A DNA stretch of 64,000 nucleotides from Allomuricauda sp. CAU 1633 (GCF_017313225.1 NZ_JAFLNE010000002.1:124001-188000), one strand, 5' to 3'. Shown: positions 26,646 through 35,238, counted from the stretch's first letter. A program made the numbers and translations. The notes: generated by a model not told the origin, from the letters alone.

Positions 26646-27146
26646 CTATATTCCATCAATTTGTTCCCGCAAACTTTTTAAGGCCAAGTGCATGCGTTTT
26701 TCAATAGCTTTTACGCTCACCCCTTCCATTTCAGCAATTTCCGCATATTTCTTTCCATCAATCCTATTGAGCAAAAAAGTGGTTCTTTGGTTTTCCGGAA
26801 GTGCGCCTAATGCATTGTCCAGTTTTTTCTTGTATTCCTGCTCCTCCATCAGAAACTCGGGGGACAGATTGGAAGACTGGTCATCAACACTTTTGGCGTA
26901 TTTTAAGCGTACTTTTTCGGCCTTTATTACATTTAAGTACAAATTGTTGGCCACAGTGTATACGAATGATTTGGCTTTTTCCGGACTTACCTTGGCGCAA
27001 TTCTCCCAAAGCTTCACAAAGGCTTCCTGTACAGCATCATTGGCCTTTTCCTCGTTGCCAAATTTGTAATATATATAGTTAAAAACCGTTTTGGAATGGG
27101 CCTTGAATAGGGAACTGAAGACCTGATCTTCACATACGTTGCTCAT
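26646..27146 (-). CDS. ECF RNA polymerase sigma factor (sigma-70 family)
   Basis: 166 aa. Sigma region 2 (about 10-75) shows HSKTVFNYIYYKFGNEEKAN and DAVQEAFVKLWENC; region 4 (about 108-160) shows ALPENQRTTFLLNRIDG and YAEIAEMEGVSVKAIEKRM, the helix-turn-helix for the -35 element. It has Bacteroidota FecI-like architecture. It heads the operon with fecR and the STN receptor and reads divergently from a lipoprotein gene. A housekeeping-type -7 box precedes it. Confidence 0.93.
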   Translation of the reverse strand: MSNVCEDQVFSSLFKAHSKTVFNYIYYKFGNEEKANDAVQEAFVKLWENCAKVSPEKAKSFVYTVANNLYLNVIKAEKVRLKYAKSVDDQSSNLSPEFLMEEQEYKKKLDNALGALPENQRTTFLLNRIDGKKYAEIAEMEGVSVKAIEKRMHLALKSLREQIDGI

Positions 27147-27169
27147 GGGAAAGGATTTGTTTCCTCTCC

Positions 27170-27177
27170 AAAGATAT
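27170..27177 (-). promoter_or_regulatory. -7 box of the ECF sigma operon
   Basis: On the minus strand the sequence is TATCTTTG, an exact match to TAnnTTTG, 23 bases before the ATG. This suggests the operon is read by the housekeeping sigma factor. No such box is seen for the divergent lipoprotein gene. Confidence 0.6.
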
Positions 27178-27259
27178 TTGAAAAAAATTAAGATTTGGTA
27201 GGGTTTTTTTTAACGCAGTTGTTTTAGAATTGAATTGTAACCCCAAAATTCAAATTGTT

Positions 27260-29026
27260 ATGAAAAAGTTGATCAACAACTTAATGTATGCAGGGCTCAT
27301 TCTTGCCGCCCTTAATTTTACCTCTTGCCAGAATGAGTTCGAAGAAGTAGGAGGTGCCGATGACCAAGAGACCATTCAAGCTAATTCTTCTGTAGCTAAA
27401 CTAATTAAGGAAACCTCATCCCATGATGGTTCTTATGACAACATTGTGGATGGCGCCAGCTGTTTTGCTGTACAATTTCCGTACACGGTGGAAGTCAATG
27501 GTATCGAAATTACTTTGGATTCCAGAGAAGATTTGCACGCTATCGAAGAAATTTTTGATGAGGTGGATGGCGATGATGATATCTTGGATATCTTCTTTCC
27601 TATTACCATTACATTGGCTGATTTTACGGAAATCGTAATTGAGAACAAAGAACAACTACTGGCCAAAGCCGAGGATTGTTTTGAAGGTGGAGGTGATGAT
27701 GATATTGAATGCATCGATTTTGTTTACCCCATTACGCTTTTCACTTTTGATGCCAACTTTCAGCAATCCAATCAAGTACAGGTTGAAAGTGATGAACAAA
27801 TGAGAAAGTTCTTTGCCGAACTGGAAGATAATGCCATTGTAAGCATTGAATTTCCAATAACCCTCAAAAAATATGATGGAACAGAAATCGTAGTTGAGAA
27901 CAATGCTTCATTGGATATGGCCCTAAGCTATGCCAAAGATGAATGTGATGAAGATGACGACAACGATTACAACGATGACGACTTCACCAAAGAACGTTTA
28001 GATGCTTATTTGGTAGAATGTCCATGGGAAGTTCGCGAGATGTACCGTGAGAACGTTAACCAAACCGATCAGTACTTGGAGTACCTTATGGTATTCAAAG
28101 AAGATGGTAGTGTAACCGTAAATGACCGTATTGGCAATACCTTAAATGGTACTTGGAGTACCAGAGCTACGGACGCAGGTATTCTTGTCGCCTTGGATTT
28201 TGATGTATTGGTGGATTTTAATCTGGAATGGGTGGTCTATGAATTGGACGAACATATCATCAAGTTCTATAATGACAATGGCAACAAGATAATCCTAAAA
28301 CAACGTTGTGATGTTACCCCAGGCGAAGAGCCCAACCCCAATATTTTAAGAGAGATTCTCGGCGAGTGCGAATGGATCATCAAAAAAGTCAAGAATCAAG
28401 GAGAAGAGATCGATAGACTTTTGGGTTATGAATTTAAGTTCATGGCAGAAGGCGTAGTAACCTTGAGCAATGGTATCAACACTTCCGAAGGCACTTGGGA
28501 AATTGGACTGAACAGTGAGTTGGTACTGTCCTTGATGATCAACATTGGAGACGAACCGGGCGTAAGTTTTGAGTGGCCTGTGAGAGACCTCACTGATACC
28601 AGACTGAAGTTTGAAGTAGAAGAAATCGGTTATGAATTGATTTTGCTCCGAGTTTGTGACGACAGTGCCGATGATGGTGATATCACAGAAATCAGAAATA
28701 TAATGATGGGTGGACCCTGGAATGTAGCGCTCTACTCAGAAGGTGAGGTTGATATGACTTCAGAATTTAACGACATGGATTTTAATTTTACTACCATGCA
28801 CCAAGTTGAAGTATCCGAATTGGGTAATGTAACCGCTGAAGGTTTGTGGAGATTACTTAGGGATTCTGAGGAAGGTTTGAAGTTCTATATCAACTTTGAT
28901 ACCGCCGGTAGCTTGGGTGAATTGACCGAGGACTGGAAAATAAACATGGTCGAGTCCAACCGAATTGAATTGAAGAACGAGAGTGGTGATGGAACCCTAG
29001 AAACCTTGGTCTTCGAGAAACCATAA
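27260..29026 (+). CDS. Modular acidic lipoprotein divergent from the sigma/FecR/receptor operon
   Basis: 588 aa from the ATG at 27260. Lipoprotein signal MKKLINNLMYAGLILAALNF followed by TSC (lipidated Cys23). Residues about 70-235 hold four 40-aa repeats, each with an FPxT or YPIT motif, an EIVIEN-like strand and an Asp-rich turn (DGDDD, GGDDDIE, DEDDDND). Residues about 240-588 hold three lipocalin-sized modules of about 105-115 aa with the pattern ECPWEV/ECEWII/GGPWNV, a GTW or GLW turn and a closing ILKQRCD/ILLRVCD/LVFEK. No enzyme motif is seen. It is surface or periplasmic and possibly a ligand-binding partner or regulatory target of the adjacent module; function unknown. A terminator follows. 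Confidence 0.7.
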   Translation: MKKLINNLMYAGLILAALNFTSCQNEFEEVGGADDQETIQANSSVAKLIKETSSHDGSYDNIVDGASCFAVQFPYTVEVNGIEITLDSREDLHAIEEIFDEVDGDDDILDIFFPITITLADFTEIVIENKEQLLAKAEDCFEGGGDDDIECIDFVYPITLFTFDANFQQSNQVQVESDEQMRKFFAELEDNAIVSIEFPITLKKYDGTEIVVENNASLDMALSYAKDECDEDDDNDYNDDDFTKERLDAYLVECPWEVREMYRENVNQTDQYLEYLMVFKEDGSVTVNDRIGNTLNGTWSTRATDAGILVALDFDVLVDFNLEWVVYELDEHIIKFYNDNGNKIILKQRCDVTPGEEPNPNILREILGECEWIIKKVKNQGEEIDRLLGYEFKFMAEGVVTLSNGINTSEGTWEIGLNSELVLSLMINIGDEPGVSFEWPVRDLTDTRLKFEVEEIGYELILLRVCDDSADDGDITEIRNIMMGGPWNVALYSEGEVDMTSEFNDMDFNFTTMHQVEVSELGNVTAEGLWRLLRDSEEGLKFYINFDTAGSLGELTEDWKINMVESNRIELKNESGDGTLETLVFEKP

Positions 29027-29055
29027 CAAATTTTCCCCAATCTTTTTGATTTGAG

Positions 29056-29090
29056 AAGGACGGCTCTCCCCAAAGCCGTCCTTTTCTTTG
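29056..29090 (+). terminator. Rho-independent terminator after the acidic lipoprotein gene
   Basis: AAGGACGGCT (29056-29065) pairs with AGCCGTCCTT (29074-29083) across an 8-base loop, followed by TTCTTTG. Confidence 0.9.
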
Positions 29091-29100
29091 TTATTATTCT

Positions 29101-29108
29101 TAACTTTG
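29101..29108 (+). promoter_or_regulatory. -7 box of the ffh promoter
   Basis: TAACTTTG matches TAnnTTTG and ends 26 bases before the ffh ATG, just after the upstream terminator. Confidence 0.55.
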
Positions 29109-29134
29109 TCCTCCTTTTAAAATGAAGAGCACCT

Positions 29135-30463
29135 ATGTTCGATAATTTAAGCGAAAAACTGGATAAGGCACTCCACTCCCTCAAAGGGCATGGACAGATA
29201 ACCGAGATCAATGTTGCTGAAACTCTCAAGGAAGTTCGAAGAGCGTTACTGGATGCCGACGTCAATTTTAAAATAGCTAAGGAATTTACCAATAAGGTAA
29301 AGGAAAAAGCGCTGGGCCAGAATGTATTGACCACCTTACAGCCAGGCCAGCTTATGGTCAAAATTGTGAAGGATGAGTTGACCGAACTGATGGGCGGCGA
29401 AACCGAAGGTATTGACCTTTCTGGGAATCCCTCAGTGATATTGATGTCTGGTCTCCAAGGTTCTGGTAAAACCACCTTTTCTGGAAAACTGGCCAATTTC
29501 CTTCAGAATAAAAAGAGCAAAAAACCGCTTTTGGTAGCCTGCGATGTCTACCGTCCCGCTGCAATTGACCAGCTCCATGTGGTTGGTGAACAAATAGGGG
29601 TTGAGGTTTATTCGGATAGGGAGAACAACGACCCAGTGGCCATTGCCAAGGCTGGGGTTAAGCATGCCAAAAGTTTAGGGTGTAATGTGGTGATCATCGA
29701 TACCGCGGGTCGTTTGGCTGTGGATGAGCAGATGATGACTGAGATTGCCAATATCCACAAAGCCATTGAACCGCAAGAAACCCTTTTTGTAGTGGATGCC
29801 ATGACCGGTCAAGATGCGGTGAATACGGCAAAAGCGTTTAACGATGTTCTTAATTTTGATGGGGTCATATTGACCAAATTGGATGGTGATACCCGCGGTG
29901 GTGCTGCCATTTCCATTAAATCTGTGGTGGACAAACCCATTAAGTTCATCGGTACAGGAGAAAAAATGGAAGCCATTGATGTCTTTCACCCTTCGCGTAT
30001 GGCCGATCGTATTTTGGGGATGGGTGATGTGGTTTCCTTGGTGGAACGTGCCCAAGAGCAGTTTGATGAAGAACAGGCTCGGAAAATCCAGAAGAAGATT
30101 GCCAAGAACAAGTTTGGATTTGATGATTTCTTGAGCCAAATCCAACAAATCAAGAAAATGGGGAACATGAAAGACCTTATGGGCATGATTCCTGGTGCTG
30201 GAAAAGCATTGAAAGGCTTGGATATTGACGATGATGCCTTTAAGCATATTGAGGCCATCATTCATTCCATGACCCCTGATGAGCGATCTACCCCCTCCAA
30301 ATTGAACGCGAGCCGTAAAAAAAGAATCGCTGCGGGGAGCGGAACTTCGATCCAAGAAGTGAATCAGCTATTGAAGCAGTTCGACCAAATGAGCAAGATG
30401 ATGAAGATGATGCAAGGTGGTGGTGGCAAAAAGATGATGCAGATGATGCAGAATATGAGATAA
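29135..30463 (+). CDS. ffh: Signal recognition particle GTPase Ffh
   Basis: SRP54 subunit that binds 4.5S RNA and signal sequences and docks to FtsY. 442 aa: the N domain (1 to about 90), the G domain with GLQGSGKTTFSGKLANFL, DVYRPAAIDQL, DTAGRL and TKLDGDTRGGAA, and the methionine-rich M domain with the RNA-binding STPSKLNASRKKRIAAGSG and terminal MSKMMKMMQ/KMMQMMQNM runs. Complete. A tandem heptad repeat begins 5 bases after the stop. Confidence 0.96.
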   Translation: MFDNLSEKLDKALHSLKGHGQITEINVAETLKEVRRALLDADVNFKIAKEFTNKVKEKALGQNVLTTLQPGQLMVKIVKDELTELMGGETEGIDLSGNPSVILMSGLQGSGKTTFSGKLANFLQNKKSKKPLLVACDVYRPAAIDQLHVVGEQIGVEVYSDRENNDPVAIAKAGVKHAKSLGCNVVIIDTAGRLAVDEQMMTEIANIHKAIEPQETLFVVDAMTGQDAVNTAKAFNDVLNFDGVILTKLDGDTRGGAAISIKSVVDKPIKFIGTGEKMEAIDVFHPSRMADRILGMGDVVSLVERAQEQFDEEQARKIQKKIAKNKFGFDDFLSQIQQIKKMGNMKDLMGMIPGAGKALKGLDIDDDAFKHIEAIIHSMTPDERSTPSKLNASRKKRIAAGSGTSIQEVNQLLKQFDQMSKMMKMMQGGGGKKMMQMMQNMR

Positions 30464-30467
30464 CTTT

Positions 30468-30501
30468 AGTCAGTAGTCAGTAGTCAGTAGTCAGTAGTCA
30501 G
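30468..30501 (+). repeat. Tandem heptanucleotide repeat (AGTCAGT)n
   Basis: Nearly five uninterrupted copies of the 7-mer AGTCAGT (34 bases) lie between ffh and folD. It is a simple microsatellite likely to vary in copy number. The core TAGTCA is shared with the degenerate heptads near 1590. Confidence 0.9.
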
Positions 30502-30539
30502 AATACCTCTAAACAATAACCAAAACCAAATAGAAGACC

Positions 30540-31427
30540 ATGGAAATCCTTGACGGGAAAAAAATATCCAACCAAATCAAAGAAGAAATCGCCGTTGAGG
30601 TGGCCCAAATGAAAGAAAGAGGTGAAAAAGTTCCTCACTTGGCCGCAGTTCTGGTGGGCAATGACGGAGCCAGTCTTACCTATGTGGGAAGCAAAGTGCG
30701 TTCCTGCAAAAAGATTGGTTTCGAATCCACTTTGATTCATCTTCCCGAAGAAACCACAGAAGAAGAATTGTTGCAACACGTGGCCGAACTCAATGCCAAT
30801 TCAGACATTGATGGCTACATTGTTCAATTGCCATTGCCCAAACATATTGATGAGGAAAAGGTATTGATGGCTGTCGACCCAGATAAGGATGTGGATGGTT
30901 TTCACCCCACCAATTTCGGAAAAATGGCCTTGGAGATGGAATCCTTTATTTCAGCAACACCATTTGGCATCATGGAGCTATTGCGCCGATACAATGTGGA
31001 AACCGAAGGAAAACACACCGTTGTCATTGGAAGAAGCCATATTGTGGGGAGACCCATCAGCATTCTAATGAGCCAAAAGGGCAAAGCAGCCAATTCTACC
31101 GTGACCCTTACCCATAGCCGAACCAAAGATATTGCGGCACTTACCCGTCAGGCAGACATTGTGGTATCCGCATTGGGCGTTCCCAATTTTTTAAAGGCCG
31201 ATATGGTTAAAGATGGAGTGGTCATCATTGATGTGGGCATCACCCGGGTACCCGATGAGTCTCGTGAAAGGGGCTATTACATCACCGGTGATGTGGACTT
31301 TGAAAATGTTAGTAAAAAAGCATCCTACATCACTCCAGTACCTGGTGGAGTAGGTCCAATGACCATTGCCATGTTGCTTAAAAATACGTTACTGGCCCGG
31401 GAGAGGCATAAGGAAAAAAGGGCTTAA
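30540..31427 (+). CDS. folD: Bifunctional methylenetetrahydrofolate dehydrogenase/cyclohydrolase
   Basis: Interconverts 5,10-methylene-THF, methenyl-THF and 10-formyl-THF, giving one-carbon units for purines and formyl-Met. 295 aa with the substrate Tyr/Lys motif [16 protein letters not shown] (catalytic Lys), [21 protein letters not shown], the NADP-binding [11 protein letters not shown] and the C-terminal [13 protein letters not shown]. Its stop overlaps the end of a convergent mini-lipoprotein gene. Confidence 0.96.
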   Translation: MEILDGKKISNQIKEEIAVEVAQMKERGEKVPHLAAVLVGNDGASLTYVGSKVRSCKKIGFESTLIHLPEETTEEELLQHVAELNANSDIDGYIVQLPLPKHIDEEKVLMAVDPDKDVDGFHPTNFGKMALEMESFISATPFGIMELLRRYNVETEGKHTVVIGRSHIVGRPISILMSQKGKAANSTVTLTHSRTKDIAALTRQADIVVSALGVPNFLKADMVKDGVVIIDVGITRVPDESRERGYYITGDVDFENVSKKASYITPVPGGVGPMTIAMLLKNTLLARERHKEKRA

Positions 31428-31582
31428 TCCTTATTCTCTTCAACTTGGGTTCCCATCAAAAGAACCTCTTCTTCGTCATTGGGAGCTAAGTAATCAAGAT
31501 CGTTCTCGCCTTCATCATTGGTGCAGCTGGTTACGGCCATGGATGCTACCAGTACCGTGATCAATAGTAGAATAATTTTCAT
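31424..31582 (-). CDS. 52-residue lipoprotein of unknown function
   Basis: Starts [20 protein letters not shown], with lipobox VTSC and lipidated Cys20, then a short acidic tail ([17 protein letters not shown], ending QVEENKD). A signal peptide with a correctly placed lipobox plus a polar tail is unlikely by chance. The stop overlaps the folD stop region by the convergent bases TTA/TAA. Role unknown. Confidence 0.65.
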   Translation of the reverse strand: MKIILLLITVLVASMAVTSCTNDEGENDLDYLAPNDEEEVLLMGTQVEENKD

Positions 31583-31700
31583 AATAGTACGATTTGGGGG
31601 CACTATTGCCTGTTCAACTTTTATTATAACGATTTAGGGTTGTGATTCTTGTTTTTTACCCCAAATATTCGATAACTTACCTTTCTGAAAATCAACTTGT

Positions 31701-32327
31701 ATGGCATCTAGGGTAAGAAATAAAGTTGCTTGGATAGTGTTCGCTTTTTTGGCTATTGGGATTGGCCTCTACCCATTGCTATATTTTTTCACCTCTGAAG
31801 AAATTGGGTTGTTGGCCAGTAAGTCTGCCGAGTTATTGTCAAGTAAGGTCTGGAATATGGCCTTTTACGGTCATATCACCTTTGGTGGATTGGCTTTGTT
31901 GACTGGATGGTCCCAGTTCAGTCAAAAACTGCGCTCCCGAAATTTAACCTTGCACCGAAATCTGGGTAAAATTTATGTGATAGCTGCCTTAATTGGTGGT
32001 ATCTGCGGGGTGTATCTTGGTTTTTTTGCCACAGGTGGAATCATTCCAGCTGTTGGTTTTATCTGTTTGGGGATTATTTGGCTCTATACCACATTGAGAG
32101 CCTATGTGGCCATACGTAAAAAGGACCTTTCCCTTCATCAAGGTATGATGATCTACAGCTATGCAGCTTGTTTTGCTGCCGTTACCCTCCGTATTTGGAT
32201 GCCCCTTCTAATTATGGCCACGGGCCAGTTTTTAGTGTCTTACAAGATTGTGGCTTGGCTTTGCTGGGTGCCCAACATGATATTTGCCTTTCTTTGGGTA
32301 CGAAGAAAGGGGCTTACGATAGACTGA
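31701..32327 (+). CDS. DUF2306 family membrane protein
   Basis: 208 aa with about six hydrophobic helices. The conserved His-containing helices of the family are seen as MAFYGHITFGGLALLTGW and RNLTLHRNLGKIYV, then KDLSLHQGMMIYSYAACFAA. These histidines suggest heme or metal binding, as proposed for related families, but this is not established. It converges on the VOC gene, with one base between the stop codons. Confidence 0.8.
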   Translation: MASRVRNKVAWIVFAFLAIGIGLYPLLYFFTSEEIGLLASKSAELLSSKVWNMAFYGHITFGGLALLTGWSQFSQKLRSRNLTLHRNLGKIYVIAALIGGICGVYLGFFATGGIIPAVGFICLGIIWLYTTLRAYVAIRKKDLSLHQGMMIYSYAACFAAVTLRIWMPLLIMATGQFLVSYKIVAWLCWVPNMIFAFLWVRRKGLTID

Positions 32328-32328
32328 T

Positions 32329-32751
32329 TTATTTGGCAAACAATTGCCCCATATCCTTAAATGCTTTGAATTCAAGTGCATTTCCAGCGGGATCTAAAAA
32401 GAACATGGTGGCTTGCTCTCCAGGTTCACCTTTAAACCGAATGTAGGGTGCAATGACAAAATCAATTCCCTTTTCTTCCATTTTTTTGGAAAAAGATTGA
32501 AAAGTGTCCCATTCCAAAACTACACCATAATGGGGGACAGGAACATTTTTTCCGTCCACGGGGTTGGTGTGCAAGGCTTCTTCGGATTTGGGCTTGTAAT
32601 GAATGACCAACTGATGTCCGAAGAAATCGAAATCCACCCAATGATCACTGCTTCGCCCTTCTTCGCATTCCAAGACATCGCGATAAAAAACGCGACATTC
32701 ATCTAAATTATGGACTGGGATGGCGACGTGAAAAGGGGTAATGTTTTGCAT
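32329..32751 (-). CDS. VOC family (glyoxalase/dioxygenase-like) protein
   Basis: 140 aa with two beta-alpha-beta-beta-beta modules: [20 protein letters not shown] and, in the second half, [20 protein letters not shown]. Candidate metal ligands are His8 (FHVAIPV), the His in HYGVVLE and Glu in LEFKAF. Members act in glyoxal detoxification, ring cleavage or antibiotic resistance; the substrate here is unknown. Cytosolic, single gene. Confidence 0.82.
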   Translation of the reverse strand: MQNITPFHVAIPVHNLDECRVFYRDVLECEEGRSSDHWVDFDFFGHQLVIHYKPKSEEALHTNPVDGKNVPVPHYGVVLEWDTFQSFSKKMEEKGIDFVIAPYIRFKGEPGEQATMFFLDPAGNALEFKAFKDMGQLFAK

Positions 32752-32784
32752 GACGGATTTTTGCTGAAAAGTAGAACATCTTTT

Positions 32785-33624
32785 TTAAGCTTCCAAAAAA
32801 GAGATGATTTGGTTGTTCACATCTTCTTGATGCATGGAATGTCCCAACCCTTCGGTACTCACAAGTTGACTTCCTTTCCATTTTTGATGTACAGCTACAG
32901 ACGCATGGTAGGGTGTAATGGCATCAAACCGATCATGGAAGAGCAATCCCTTTTTAGTGTTGGATTCTGCAAATTTCGAAGTGGAAAAATCATGGATTTT
33001 AAAGCCAAACCGATTCTGGACATAATGATCCAAAACGTTCATCACCCTATCATTGAAACGTAATAGGTCTTGATAATGTTCCATAATTTCGTGAAACTCC
33101 GAAGGCGCTCCAATGATGACCATTTTTTCAACTTCGGCATTTGGATTTTTAAATTCGTTGTACATCAATGTCATCCCACCAACCGAATGTCCAATCATGT
33201 TTTTAGGATTGAATTTTTTCACCATGTGCTGCAGTATCTTTTCATAGAGAGGGACATGCAAATATTTTCCGGATGAATAGCCATGGGCAGGGGCATCAAA
33301 CGCAACAATGTTGAAATTAGCTTCCCTGAGTTTTTTGATGAGGTTCCGCCAGCGAAACGTATTGCTTTCCCAACCATGCACCAGCAGTATGGTCTCTTTT
33401 TCTCCTTTCCAGTGGTAGGTTTGAATCTGAATATTTTCAATGGATTCAATGGAAAGTTTGGCTTCCTCCAAATAATCTACCTGTTGGGGTTGCACACGAC
33501 CTTTTCTAACGGTACAAAATAAATTGAATGCCTTATGGGCTGCTTTTTTTGGCGCAATGAGGGTATAGAAATTAAAGTATTGACCGTAAGCCAAGGGTAT
33601 TATTTTGGTCAGAAGTTTTTTCAT
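32785..33624 (-). CDS. Alpha/beta hydrolase
   Basis: 279 aa. The oxyanion region is ETILLVHGWESNTFRWRNL, the nucleophile elbow is MIGHSVGGMTLMYN (Ser), and the C-terminal His lies in EGLGHSMHQEDV; an Asp acid is probably in FHDRFDAITPYH. Substrate unknown. It reads divergently from a HxlR regulator, and two operator-like dyads lie immediately upstream, one inside its presumed leader and one over its -7 box, so it is the likely target of that regulator. Confidence 0.85.
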   Translation of the reverse strand: MKKLLTKIIPLAYGQYFNFYTLIAPKKAAHKAFNLFCTVRKGRVQPQQVDYLEEAKLSIESIENIQIQTYHWKGEKETILLVHGWESNTFRWRNLIKKLREANFNIVAFDAPAHGYSSGKYLHVPLYEKILQHMVKKFNPKNMIGHSVGGMTLMYNEFKNPNAEVEKMVIIGAPSEFHEIMEHYQDLLRFNDRVMNVLDHYVQNRFGFKIHDFSTSKFAESNTKKGLLFHDRFDAITPYHASVAVHQKWKGSQLVSTEGLGHSMHQEDVNNQIISFLEA

Positions 33625-33627
33625 ACG

Positions 33628-33642
33628 GTTACTTTTTGTAAC
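33628..33642. promoter_or_regulatory. Operator-like dyad 1 in the hydrolase/HxlR divergent region
   Basis: GTTACTTTTTGTAAC is a perfect 5-bp dyad with a 5-base spacer, located 3 bases upstream of the hydrolase ATG. A second copy of the same half-sites follows 28 bases away. Confidence 0.5.
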
Positions 33643-33655
33643 TTACTCTTTAATT

Positions 33656-33670
33656 GTTACCAAAAGTACA
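33656..33670. promoter_or_regulatory. Operator-like dyad 2 in the hydrolase/HxlR divergent region
   Basis: GTTACCAAAAGTACA repeats the GTTAC-N5-GTA pattern of dyad 1, 28 bases away (centre to centre). It covers the hydrolase -7 box, so a bound repressor would block the promoter. Confidence 0.45.
33661..33668 (-). promoter_or_regulatory. -7 box of the alpha/beta hydrolase promoter
   Basis: On the minus strand the sequence is TACTTTTG, matching TAnnTTTG. The predicted start of transcription is near 33657, giving a leader of about 33 bases. Confidence 0.55.
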
Positions 33671-33721
33671 TATTCATTTTAGAAGGACAAAGAAGTCACC
33701 TTAACAAAACTAAGTAGGCAT

Positions 33722-34144
33722 ATGGAAACTGTTACTGAGAATCAGCAAGTTGGAACAGCAAAAAAATTAGAAAATATGTTTGGGCATATCGATTTCAGGA
33801 ATCCACCTGAGCTTTGCCCAGTACGGGACGTGATGTCCGTGGCCTCTGACCAATGGAGTACCTTGATTATTTTGTGGTTGGGGTATTTTCCTGTACTTCG
33901 CTTCAACAAATTAAAAAAGTATGTGTACGGGATTTCCAATAAGGTGCTGAGCCAGCGGTTGAAAGTATTGGAAGCCGATGGATATATTTCCCGAAAAGCG
34001 TATGCCGAAGTGCCCATTCGCGTGGAGTACAGCCTTACCGAGTTTGGAAAGTCTTACGTTGAAAAATTATTGGAGTTGACCGAATGGATGCAAACCAATA
34101 GTCCAAAAGTACTTGCCAATCGGGAAAAATACGGATTGTTCTAA
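33722..34144 (+). CDS. HxlR-type transcriptional regulator
   Basis: 140 aa winged-helix regulator. HxlR features are the N-terminal Cys32 in PPELCPVRDVMSVASDQWS, LRFNKLKKYVYGISNKVLSQ (recognition helix), LEADGYISRKAYAEVPIRVE (wing) and YSLTEFGKSY. Family members such as HypR or YodB sense electrophiles or oxidants through the N-terminal Cys; that is family knowledge. It is divergent from an alpha/beta hydrolase with shared dyads in between. It overlaps the convergent NTF2-like gene by 4 bases. Confidence 0.88.
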   Translation: METVTENQQVGTAKKLENMFGHIDFRNPPELCPVRDVMSVASDQWSTLIILWLGYFPVLRFNKLKKYVYGISNKVLSQRLKVLEADGYISRKAYAEVPIRVEYSLTEFGKSYVEKLLELTEWMQTNSPKVLANREKYGLF

Positions 34145-34608
34145 TCTCGAATGCGATTCCAAATATCCAAGTACATTTTCCAATTACCATCCTCTTTTTT
34201 CCAAACAACAACATATTTTCCTCTCCAATTGGCAATGGAACCATCCTTATTTTCTGATTTCCCCTCAAAGTAACCATAATCGTGGGCGTAGTCTCCAAGG
34301 AAGGTAATCTCCTGAGGGATTATTTCATGATGCAGGATTTTTGTTCCTGCACCCAATAGCCATTGCTTTTTAATAGCCGCTCTTCCAGCGATAATATCCG
34401 TGTTGTTCGGGAAAATTTTAGCATCTACAGTGTAGCTATTGGCTATCGTTTCAAAATCTCCATTCATATAAGCTTTTGAAAATGTTTTGGTGGCCGCAAT
34501 GATTTTTTCCTTTTCATCTGGATTGGGATGCCCATCAGTAGGTTCAAAATTGGATTGCGCATATAACAGACAGGGAAGTAAGGCAACTATAAACAACAGA
34601 TTTTTCAT
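34141..34608 (-). CDS. Secreted NTF2-like (SnoaL/DUF4440) protein
   Basis: 155 aa from the ATG at 34608, with signal peptide MKNLLFIVALLPCLLYAQ. The NTF2-like fold is indicated by IAATKTFSKAYMNGDFETIA, SYTVDAKIFPNNTDIIAGRA and the closing strands ANWRGKYVVVWKKEDGNWK. Such domains bind small ligands or act as isomerases; the function here is unknown. The frame is open to 34638, but that prefix breaks the signal peptide. Confidence 0.78.
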   Translation of the reverse strand: MKNLLFIVALLPCLLYAQSNFEPTDGHPNPDEKEKIIAATKTFSKAYMNGDFETIANSYTVDAKIFPNNTDIIAGRAAIKKQWLLGAGTKILHHEIIPQEITFLGDYAHDYGYFEGKSENKDGSIANWRGKYVVVWKKEDGNWKMYLDIWNRIRD

Positions 34609-34679
34609 TGGAATGGCTTTAGGCCATAAATTAACCAAATGAAAAGGCTTATACTCCTGTTTAGCAATAAATTAACATC

Positions 34680-35231
34680 TTATTCCCAACCCAGCATCAA
34701 GTACTTTATTTTCGCTTCATCTGGAATCTGTACCGCCTCAATGTTCGATGAAGAAAAACGAAGATTGGAAGGCAGCTCTTCTTTGTCAATGGTAAAATAG
34801 AGGTTACTTTCCTTGGGAAATAGCACAATGCTGTTTAAAGTGGTCACTATTTTTTTGAGGGTATACTGTTTTTGAATATCCCCAAAAGTGCTTTGCAGCC
34901 CAATGCCCTTATTTGTAGCATAGCGCTTGTCCAATATCCTAACATTTTCAATGGTTTGGATGCTGTCCGTACTTGGGGTCAACGTCAACAAATGTTTCCC
35001 TCCCTTTTCAAAAACCTCAATCTTTTTGGATGAAATGGCGCCAATATCAAGATTTGTGGTGTCCTTAACAATGGAATCATTGGGGAAAAGAGTTTCCAAC
35101 TCCGAAACTTTGGAGCTTTTTAGCAGTAGCCCAACACTGTCTTCAGTAATTAAGTAAGGAGTGTCTTTTTCACAAGATTGTATAAATACCAAAAGGCAAG
35201 CTATAATAGCAAGGATAGTTTTGTTTTTCAT
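34680..35231 (-). CDS. Lipoprotein of unknown function
   Basis: 183 aa with lipobox FIQSC (Cys20). The mature part is beta-rich, with a repeated style of strands (KKIEVFEKGGKHLLTLTPST, GIGLQSTFGDIQKQYTLKKI). It lies 7 bases downstream of the HerA-like ATPase gene and may be cotranscribed with it. No family was recognised. Confidence 0.7.
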   Translation of the reverse strand: MKNKTILAIIACLLVFIQSCEKDTPYLITEDSVGLLLKSSKVSELETLFPNDSIVKDTTNLDIGAISSKKIEVFEKGGKHLLTLTPSTDSIQTIENVRILDKRYATNKGIGLQSTFGDIQKQYTLKKIVTTLNSIVLFPKESNLYFTIDKEELPSNLRFSSSNIEAVQIPDEAKIKYLMLGWE

Positions 35232-35238
35232 AAAATTT

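Noticed and set aside
26494..27069. 191-residue plus-strand frame opposite the sigma factor gene
   Set aside because: Antisense to an ECF sigma factor with intact regions 2 and 4; starts in a repeat.
29675..30355. 226-residue minus-strand frame opposite ffh
   Set aside because: Shadow of the Ffh reading frame, His- and Phe-rich as expected for reverse complement of that codon usage.
30468..30501. CRISPR-like array
   Set aside because: The repeat has a 7-base unit with no spacers and no cas genes are in the window.
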